Origin: JBCBKP01 sp038746265
GTDB lineage: Bacteria > Planctomycetota > Phycisphaerae > Phycisphaerales > UBA1924
Reading direction: 5' to 3'
Assembly: GCA_038746265.1 (NCBI GenBank)
Contig: JBCDKU010000018.1
Location: forward strand, 1-36,266
DNA length: 36,266 bases
The notes below the pieces were generated by a model. The model did no database searches. It was not told where the DNA came from and worked only from the letters and a program-made list of their open reading frames with translations. This document shows positions 24,765 to 31,310 of the stretch, piece after piece (within the stretch, counting starts at the first letter, position 1; each line of letters starts with the position of its first letter). The translations under genes and the position numbers were made by a program.

Positions 24765-25835
24765 ATGGACGCCGAAACGACCGGACAATCACAGGACGCG
24801 GCCGACCAGACGGGCCGGCAGGCCGAGGCGGCTGCGCGCACTCCAGCGCGCACCCCAGCGTCGGCACCCGCGCCGACGGTCAGCGCGCTGCGGAAGCGGC
24901 GGGGGCTGTACGCGTGGCTCATCGCGAGCCCGATCGCGATCGCGCTGTTGTGGTCGCTGGTGGCGCACCTGGTGGGTTTGGTCGCGACGTACTTCATCAC
25001 GTTCGGTTCGCCGCGGATGGCGGACGGCGACGGTGACGGCGGCGAGGTCGAGTTCGCGTACATGACCGACGTCGAGCTGCAGGAAGTGCTCGACGTGAAG
25101 TTCGCCGACGACGCGCCGGAGATCGCGGAAACCGTCGACACGGTGCCGGTCGAGATCCAGTCCGACCCGCTTGTCGAGGTGGGCGACCTGCTTGAAGCCG
25201 CGAGCGTGGGCTTCGAGGTCTCGTCGGGCGGCGGCGACGTCGGCCAGGGGCTCGAGTCGCTGTCGGGAGCGAGCACGGGCGACGTGAGCTTCTTCGGTGT
25301 CGAGGCGCAGGGCAGCAGGTTCGCGTATGTCGTCGATGTCTCGCGCTCGATGCTGGATCAGGACAAGTGGTCCACGACGGCGCGCGAGCTCGAGCGATCG
25401 GTCTTCAGCCTGCCCGAGCAGGCGGAGTTCATCGTCATCCTCTACAGCGACAGCGCGGGCTTCCTGACGCCCCGCGGCGAGTGGCAGCCCGCGGGTGACA
25501 CGCAGAAGCGTGCGGCGCGCGCACGGCTTCGATCGGTCGCGCCCAACGGCGGCACGCAGCCGCTCGGGGCGTTCGAGGACATCTTCCGGATGCGGGACAA
25601 GCCCGACGCGGTCTACTTCATGACCGATGGTTTGTTTGCGCCCTCGCCTAACGTGCCGTCATCGATCGCGCGGCTGAACCGCCGGTACCGCGTCGCGATC
25701 AACACGATCCTGTTCGGTGATCTGGGCGGGAGCGCCGCCGCGGTGCGGACCGCGAAAGAAGACATGCAGCAGATCGCGCGGCAGTCGGGCGGGCAGTTCA
25801 TCCATGTTCAGAACTCGCGTGGGGGCCGGCCGTGA
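24765..25835 (+). CDS. Membrane-anchored von Willebrand factor A-domain protein
   Basis: The 356-residue product has a Gln/Ala/Pro-rich cytoplasmic N-terminus, a basic stretch RKRRG (43-47), one membrane helix at about 49-80, an acidic periplasmic linker, and a C-terminal vWA domain. The metal site (MIDAS) is intact: DVSRS at 191-195, Thr264 in GGTQP, and MTDG with Asp288. Such domains bind a divalent metal and a protein partner. Topology (short inside, one helix, extended linker, outer domain) is like TonB or TolA, and the gene heads an operon with ExbB and two ExbD proteins, so it is a candidate for the part that carries motor force into the periplasm (inference). The stop overlaps the next gene by GTGA. 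Confidence 0.85.
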   Translation: MDAETTGQSQDAADQTGRQAEAAARTPARTPASAPAPTVSALRKRRGLYAWLIASPIAIALLWSLVAHLVGLVATYFITFGSPRMADGDGDGGEVEFAYMTDVELQEVLDVKFADDAPEIAETVDTVPVEIQSDPLVEVGDLLEAASVGFEVSSGGGDVGQGLESLSGASTGDVSFFGVEAQGSRFAYVVDVSRSMLDQDKWSTTARELERSVFSLPEQAEFIVILYSDSAGFLTPRGEWQPAGDTQKRAARARLRSVAPNGGTQPLGAFEDIFRMRDKPDAVYFMTDGLFAPSPNVPSSIARLNRRYRVAINTILFGDLGGSAAAVRTAKEDMQQIARQSGGQFIHVQNSRGGRP

Positions 25836-26959
25836 CGCGGCCTTCAACGATGGTTTCCATGGCGTGCGCCAGCGCGGCTTGCGGTCTGTTCTGTGGTCCG
25901 GCGTTCGGGCAGCCGGCAGAGACCGATCCGTCGCGGGTCGTGTTCTGGGGTGACGGCACGCGGACGCTGACCATCGAGGACCTGTCGCTGCAGGGCCCGA
26001 TCGCGGATCCGGCGCAGGGGCCGATCGCGTGGGACCGCGTGCGGACCGTGATCGGGCCGCTCGCGGACGAGTTCGAGCAGCGGTACAAGATCGAAGCGCG
26101 GGACGTCTGGCGGGCGGCGTCGCGGCTCGAACGCGGGGACACGGCGGGCGCTGAGCCGTTGTTCGAGCGGCTCTTCGAGATCTACTCGGATGGTGTCGGG
26201 CCGACCTCGGCGCTGATCGCGGAGGGCCTGATGCGGTGCCGGCTTGGTCGCGGCGCCGTCGCGCCGGCGATCGAGGCGTGGACGGCGCTGCTCTCGGCGT
26301 GCGGCAACGACACGGTCGAGGCGTCGCGCGATCGGTACGAGATGCGGGCGATTCTCGATCCGGAGACGGGGCTCGTGCCCACGCTCTCGCCGGTCTTCCG
26401 CGAGAGCCCGACGCTCGAGGCGCTCGCGCAGCTCGATCAGAGCGGCATCGTGGGTGAGCCGGCGGCGATCATGAAGTGGTACCGCGCAGCCGCGCTGCAT
26501 GAGCTTGGTCGGCCGACCGGTCTGACGTCGCTCTTGCTGGAACTGCCCGAGCGTCCCGATCCCGGGCTCGACTTGGTCTCGTCGATGGTGCGAGCGCGGA
26601 TCGATGGGCCGAGCGGGCGCGCGGAGGCGCGGGAGCGGTTGGTCCGGCTGCTTGTGCGTGCGCGCTCGAGCGAGGAGACCGCGTGGATGGTCGCCTGGTG
26701 CCACGCGGGCATCGGGCGATCGCTGATCGAGGAAGAGGACGCGGGGCTGCGGCGGCTCGGTGTGTCGCGGCTTGTGCTCACGCACGTGACATCCGCAGAA
26801 GTCGCGCCGCTGCTCGCGGGGACGGCGCTCGCGGACGCGGCGGACGTGCTCGAATCCGACGGGGACGCGGAGGGCGCGGGGGCCCTCCGGGAGCTCCTTG
26901 ATGCCCGGTACCCGAGCCACCCCGCGACTCGCTTGACTTCACGCACCGGAGCCCCATGA
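25832..26959 (+). CDS. Exported helical protein, unknown function
   Basis: The 375-residue product begins with a signal peptide (MTRPSTMVSMACASAACGLFCGPAFG|Q). The mature part starts with VVFWGDGTRTLTIEDLSLQGPIADP and continues as a chain of amphipathic helices with TPR-like spacing, for example ARDVWRAASRLERGDTAGAEPLFERLFEIY and AAALHELGRPTGLTSLLLELP. It is expected to be a periplasmic scaffold or adaptor. GTG start and ATGA stop overlaps on both sides place it firmly between the vWA protein and the ExbB channel. No enzyme motif is visible. Confidence 0.7.
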   Translation: MTRPSTMVSMACASAACGLFCGPAFGQPAETDPSRVVFWGDGTRTLTIEDLSLQGPIADPAQGPIAWDRVRTVIGPLADEFEQRYKIEARDVWRAASRLERGDTAGAEPLFERLFEIYSDGVGPTSALIAEGLMRCRLGRGAVAPAIEAWTALLSACGNDTVEASRDRYEMRAILDPETGLVPTLSPVFRESPTLEALAQLDQSGIVGEPAAIMKWYRAAALHELGRPTGLTSLLLELPERPDPGLDLVSSMVRARIDGPSGRAEARERLVRLLVRARSSEETAWMVAWCHAGIGRSLIEEEDAGLRRLGVSRLVLTHVTSAEVAPLLAGTALADAADVLESDGDAEGAGALRELLDARYPSHPATRLTSRTGAP

Positions 26960-27819
26960 CACCGATCACGCTTGACACGATTTTCACGCAGTCGCTGGTG
27001 GTTCTCGCGCAGGCAGAAGAAGCCGCGTCGGGCGAGGCCGCGGACCGCTCGCTCTTTGATTACGTCCTGCAGGGGCGCGAGGTCGGGTTCCTGATCATCC
27101 TGCTGTCGGTCGCGGCGGTCGGGCTGATCATCGCGCAGTACGTCCTGACGCAAGCCCAGCGGCTCGCGCCGGATGAGCACGCCGAGCAGCTCGCGTCGCG
27201 TTTGCAGAAGGGCGATGTCAAGGGCGCGATCCAGTATTGCGGCCAGGACGATGTCGATTCGATGCTGACGCGGACGGTGGGCGCGGCGCTGACGAAAACG
27301 CAGCGTTCGGCGTTCGGCATCCTGGAGCTGTCGGAGGCGGTCGAGGAATCCGGACGCGAGCAGGTCGCTCGGCTCTCACGCGGGATCGACGCGGTGGGTC
27401 TCGTCGCGACGATCGCGCCGATGCTCGGGCTTCTCGGGACGGTCGTCGGCATCCTCGGCGCGTTCGACACGCTCAGCATCACGCAGGGCCCACCCCGGCC
27501 CGCGGACATGGCGGGCGATATCTCCGCGGCGCTCGTGACAACCGTGCTCGGTCTGATCGTGGCGATCCCGTGCACGGCGGCGCACACGTTCCTGCGGAAC
27601 CGGCTTGAATCGGCGAGCCACGAGGTGGGTGAGGTCATCGAGCAGCTGATGGCGCCGCTGCAAGCGCGGGCGGGTGGATCGCCGCAGCGGACTGCCGCGC
27701 CGGCTCCGGCGGCTCGCCCCGCTGCTCCTGCAGCGGCTCCGCGTCCGCAGCAGGGGGCACCTGCAGCGCCGAAGGCCCCGCCCCCGACGCAGCCGCGGCC
27801 CGCGGGGGGGACGGCGTGA
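26956..27819 (+). CDS. exbB: MotA/TolQ/ExbB-family proton channel protein
   Basis: The 287-residue product has the three ExbB/TolQ membrane helices: residues about 43-64 (VGFLIILLSVAAVGLIIAQYVL), 139-165 (IAPMLGLLGTVVGILGAF) and 185-212 (DISAALVTTVLGLIVAIPCTAA). The GLLGTVxGxxxAF and SxALVTTxxGLxxAIP signatures are clear. With ExbD partners it forms a pentameric, proton-driven motor in the inner membrane. An unusual Pro/Ala/Gln-rich tail of about 50 residues (238-287) ends the protein and should be cytoplasmic. It overlaps both neighbours by 4 bases. The gene symbol denotes the family only; TolQ naming would be equally fair. Confidence 0.93.
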   Translation: MTPITLDTIFTQSLVVLAQAEEAASGEAADRSLFDYVLQGREVGFLIILLSVAAVGLIIAQYVLTQAQRLAPDEHAEQLASRLQKGDVKGAIQYCGQDDVDSMLTRTVGAALTKTQRSAFGILELSEAVEESGREQVARLSRGIDAVGLVATIAPMLGLLGTVVGILGAFDTLSITQGPPRPADMAGDISAALVTTVLGLIVAIPCTAAHTFLRNRLESASHEVGEVIEQLMAPLQARAGGSPQRTAAPAPAARPAAPAAAPRPQQGAPAAPKAPPPTQPRPAGGTA

Positions 27820-28241
27820 ACCTCGTTCCTTCGGCCCGGTCGCGGGTGCTGCCGTTCGAGATGACGCCGATGATCGACGTCGTGCTGCAGCTGATCATCT
27901 TCTTCTTGTTCACGAGCCAGTTCGGGCAGACGCAGTCACTTGAGCTCGACCTGCCCGAGCAGCCGGGCGAGGAGCGGGAGATGGACGACACGCCATCGCT
28001 CGCGATCGATATCGACGAAGACGGCAGCTACTACGTCGATACGAAACCGGTCTCGCTCGATCGGATCGTCTCGATGGCACGGGACGAGGTCGTCCGCGCG
28101 GGCGGCAATGCTGATCTGGTGACGGTACTGATCCGCGCCGACCAGCGCGGGTCGGCGCGGGATCTCAACCGGCTCGCGACGGGGCTCGGCGAGGTCGGCG
28201 TCAGGCGATGGCGGCTCGGGACGCAGCCGGGGGGCGGCTGA
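27816..28241 (+). CDS. exbD: ExbD/TolR-family protein, first copy
   Basis: The 141-residue product has a short N-terminus, LPFEMTPMIDVVLQLIIFFLFTSQF with the proton-relay Asp21 in the single membrane helix, and a periplasmic domain ending in LTVLIRADQRGSARDLNRL-type sequence (here VTVLIRADQRGS). It would pair with the ExbB protein as the rotor-side element of a proton channel. The start is GTG overlapping exbB (GTGA); its stop shares one base with the next gene's ATG. Confidence 0.93.
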   Translation: MNLVPSARSRVLPFEMTPMIDVVLQLIIFFLFTSQFGQTQSLELDLPEQPGEEREMDDTPSLAIDIDEDGSYYVDTKPVSLDRIVSMARDEVVRAGGNADLVTVLIRADQRGSARDLNRLATGLGEVGVRRWRLGTQPGGG

Positions 28242-28663
28242 TGCGTATCGGTCTCCCGGAGAGCGCGCGGCGGACGACGGCGTCGCTGCCATTGACCAGC
28301 ATGATCGACGTGGTGTTCCTGCTCTTGATCTTCTTCATGCTCACCGCGACCTTCGCGATGGACGAAGAGCGTCTCGATTCGGCGCTCGCGTCGGAGGGGC
28401 AGGGCGCGGTGTCGAGCGAGGAGCTGTTGCCGCAGATTCTGGAGGTCTCGGGCGGGCCCGAGGGCGATGTGTTCGTGATCGGCGGGCGGCGGCCGCAGTC
28501 GCAGGCGGAGCTGGTCGGCGTGCTCAAGCAGCTGCCGAAGGGGCCCGGCGTGATCATCCGCGTCGCGGACACGGCGAGCATTGGCGCGATCGCGAGCGCG
28601 AAGCAGGCGGTCGCCGACGCGGGATTCGGGAGGCGGACGTATGTCCCGGCGACGCCGGACTAA
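28241..28663 (+). CDS. exbD: ExbD/TolR-family protein, second, divergent copy
   Basis: This 140-residue product also has the ExbD pattern, SLPLTSMIDVVFLLLIFFMLTATF with Asp23, and a periplasmic domain with PKGPGVIIRVADTASIGAIASAKQAVADAGF. It shares only the membrane motif and general layout with the first copy; the periplasmic parts differ clearly. It starts at the ATG in TGATG, coupled to the previous stop. A GTG or similar start further upstream (28208) would overlap the first copy by 34 bases and is less likely. Two unequal ExbD chains fit the ExbD dimer held inside an ExbB pentamer. Confidence 0.92.
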   Translation: MRIGLPESARRTTASLPLTSMIDVVFLLLIFFMLTATFAMDEERLDSALASEGQGAVSSEELLPQILEVSGGPEGDVFVIGGRRPQSQAELVGVLKQLPKGPGVIIRVADTASIGAIASAKQAVADAGFGRRTYVPATPD

Positions 28664-31310
28664 CTTGCTGCTCGCGGTGGCCGCTTCGCTGTCGTCGCTG
28701 TGCGCGCCGGCGTCGGCGCAGCTCGGGCTGACCGCTGAGGAAGCGGCGGAGGTCGCGCAGACGCTCGAGGACCTCGGGCTCGAGGACGTGCTCGCGGCGC
28801 ACCTGCGGAGCCGGCTGCGCGTCGCGGACGCGGACGAGCGGCTCGAGGTCGCGGATCGGCTGGGGCGCGTGTACGCGCGGCGGCTTGCAGAGGCGGACGA
28901 TCCGGATGAACGAATGGAAATCGCGCGGCTCAGCGAGGAGCTGCTGCAGCAGGTGCCGGCGGCGGAATCGAACGGTTTGCGTCTCTCGCTGATCCGGGCG
29001 CGGTACCTGCCGGCAGAGCAGGAAGCCGAGCGGGCGCGGCTGCTGCTCTCGGAGGACGAGGACGAGACCGAGGCGCTCTCGACCCTACGCGAGATCGCGA
29101 CGGATCTGCTTGTGATCTCGACGCGGCTCGAGCAGGACGTCCGGCGCGACGAGCAGCGGCTCCGCGGCGGCGGGCGTGACCCCGATGAACTCCGCGCGGA
29201 CCTTGCCGAATCGCAGCGGCTGCGGTCGCTCGCGCAGTACTACCTCGGGTGGTCGTCGTACTACGCGGCGCTGCTCGGCGAGAACGACAACGAGGCGCGC
29301 GAGGCGTTGCAGGCGTTCGCGGCGCTCCTGGGATCCGACACGCGGCGGCCCTCGCTCGATCGTTTGCCGCGATCGCTGCTGCGGTACGAGCACGTCGCGC
29401 GGTCGTCGATCGGGACGGCATTGTGCCACGCGCTGCTGGGCGAGCACGCGACGGCGATCCGGTGGCTCGATGAGCTGGAGGCGTCGCCCGACCTGAACGA
29501 CTCGGCCAAGGCGCAGATCTTCAGCCGCCGAATGATCGTGCTCGCGTCGGCCGGGCGGTGGGACACACTCGTGGGCGTCGTGCAACGCAAGCGCGGCACG
29601 GACGCGGGCGCATCGCGGCGACCGCTTTCGGTCGAAGAGGCGCGGCTGCTCGGGGTTGAGGTCCTGACCGCGACCGAGGACGATCAGACGCCCGCCTCGC
29701 GTCAGCTCGTCCGGTACGCCATGGCGGATCTTGTCGCGGCGGATCAGATCGGGCAGGTGCTCGATCTCTCGCGGCGGTTCGGCACGCTGCCGCTGGGCGA
29801 GGGCGGGTTTATTCCCGCGTATGTGCGCGCGATCCGGATCTATGAGGATGCACGCGAGGCGCACGGGCGCGCTGGTGATCTCGATCTGCCGGTCATCGAT
29901 CTCGCCGTGCGTGCGGCGTACCGCCGGGCGGCGGATCTGTTTGAGCAGGCGTACACGACCGAGGACGCCGAGGAGTTCACGGCCGAACGCGGGCGGTGCG
30001 GCATCCGGTCGGCGCTGTGCGCGAGCGCACGGGGCGAGTACAAGCTCGCGGTCGAGCGGCTCGAGCGGGTGTTCGCGGACCAGGCGTCCGCGGCGGCCGA
30101 GGCGCAGGAAGCGATCTGGCTCGCGATCGAGCTTGCGGACCGCGGCGTGGCGCTCGCGAGCGGTTCCGGGCGTGTCGAGACCGAACGGCTCACGACGCTG
30201 CAGGAGCTGTTCCTGCGGACGTACCCGCTCGAAGAACGCTCGGTGCAGTTGATCCTGACGACGGGCGGGATCGGAGACCCGGCGCTCACGCGGCGTGCGC
30301 TCGAGGGCGTCGCGCCAAACGCACCGCTCTACAGCGCGGCGCAGCGCCGCCTCGCGTCGATCCTGTATCGCGCGTACCGCACGGCAGGTCCTGAGTCGCA
30401 GGACAACGCGGCGTCGGAGCTGATCGAGGTGGCTCGCCGTGTGCTCGCGCTCAACCTGCAGGAGCTTGAGCTCGGCGCGATCGAGGTCGAGCGGCTTGCG
30501 CGGAGCACGATCCTCACCGCGCGGCAGCTCCTCGACGCATCGCTCGGCCGGCCCGGCACGCCCGACCTCGACGCGGCGAACCAGGCGATCGCCGCGATCG
30601 ACGCGGTGTTCGTGCGTCTCGGCGGCCGGCCCGGCTGGGTCGGCGCAGACCTCGATGAGGAGCTCGCGTTCCGCCGTGTGCAGATCGCGTGGGCGCAGGG
30701 CGAGACCGCATCGGTGATGGAGCAGGTCGAGCGGCTGACCGCGTCGGACAGCGCGTTCGCCTCGTCGGCGGTGCGATTCCTGTACAACCGCGCGGTCGAG
30801 CGACGCAACCGCGCACCGGACGATCTCGAGGCGGCGCGGCTCGTTGTGCGTTGGGGCATGCCGATCGTAGAAGACGAGCGGACGACCGAGTCGTCGCGGC
30901 TCGGCGTCGCGGCCGCGGTCGCCACGGCCGCGGTGCTGCTGAGCGAACGCGAATCCGACCCCGAGATGCGCGCGATGGCGGTCGAGATGGGCCAGCTGCT
31001 CTTCGAGCGCAAGGCGGCCGACGCCTCGATGCTGCGCATGCTCGCGGAACTCGCGGAGATCGAGGGCGACCCGGCCCTCGCGCTCCGTTCGTGGCAGCGG
31101 CTGCTCGCGCTCGAGCGTGCAGGCAGCAACGGGTGGTTCGAGGCGCGGTACGAGTCGCTGCGGCTCCTGATGGACGTGGACCTGTTCGCCGCACGCGAGG
31201 CGTTTCGGCAGCACGTTGTGCTGCACCCCGAGCTCGGGCCCGAGTTCATCCGCGAGCGGTACGAGGCCCTTGCGCGGGCGCTCGGCATCGAGGTGGAGCC
31301 CAACGGATGA
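28641..31310 (+). CDS. Very large exported helical-repeat (TPR-like) protein
   Basis: The 889-residue product from ATG 28641 has a signal peptide (MSRRRRTNLLLAVAASLSSLCAPASA|Q, residues 1-26) and then almost only amphipathic helices rich in Ala, Arg, Glu and Leu, in paired units such as AQYYLGWSSYYAALLGENDNEAREALQAF and GEYKLAVERLERVFADQ. This fits a tetratricopeptide-like superhelix used for protein binding, though individual repeats are degenerate. No catalytic motif is seen. It overlaps the second exbD by 23 bases and the next gene by ATGA. Likely a periplasmic scaffold of the ExbBD-vWA complex (inference). Confidence 0.78.
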   Translation: MSRRRRTNLLLAVAASLSSLCAPASAQLGLTAEEAAEVAQTLEDLGLEDVLAAHLRSRLRVADADERLEVADRLGRVYARRLAEADDPDERMEIARLSEELLQQVPAAESNGLRLSLIRARYLPAEQEAERARLLLSEDEDETEALSTLREIATDLLVISTRLEQDVRRDEQRLRGGGRDPDELRADLAESQRLRSLAQYYLGWSSYYAALLGENDNEAREALQAFAALLGSDTRRPSLDRLPRSLLRYEHVARSSIGTALCHALLGEHATAIRWLDELEASPDLNDSAKAQIFSRRMIVLASAGRWDTLVGVVQRKRGTDAGASRRPLSVEEARLLGVEVLTATEDDQTPASRQLVRYAMADLVAADQIGQVLDLSRRFGTLPLGEGGFIPAYVRAIRIYEDAREAHGRAGDLDLPVIDLAVRAAYRRAADLFEQAYTTEDAEEFTAERGRCGIRSALCASARGEYKLAVERLERVFADQASAAAEAQEAIWLAIELADRGVALASGSGRVETERLTTLQELFLRTYPLEERSVQLILTTGGIGDPALTRRALEGVAPNAPLYSAAQRRLASILYRAYRTAGPESQDNAASELIEVARRVLALNLQELELGAIEVERLARSTILTARQLLDASLGRPGTPDLDAANQAIAAIDAVFVRLGGRPGWVGADLDEELAFRRVQIAWAQGETASVMEQVERLTASDSAFASSAVRFLYNRAVERRNRAPDDLEAARLVVRWGMPIVEDERTTESSRLGVAAAVATAAVLLSERESDPEMRAMAVEMGQLLFERKAADASMLRMLAELAEIEGDPALALRSWQRLLALERAGSNGWFEARYESLRLLMDVDLFAAREAFRQHVVLHPELGPEFIRERYEALARALGIEVEPNG

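Noticed and set aside
24765..28663. A classical TonB-ExbB-ExbD or Tol-Pal operon
   Set aside because: The channel proteins are present, but no TonB/TolA C-terminal domain, TolB propeller, Pal lipoprotein or TonB-dependent receptor is encoded; the anchor protein carries a vWA domain instead.
30689..31306. Upstream extension of the 946-residue membrane protein
   Set aside because: The frame is open but lies inside the preceding gene, is Arg/Gly-rich, and an ATGA overlap gives a natural start at 31307.
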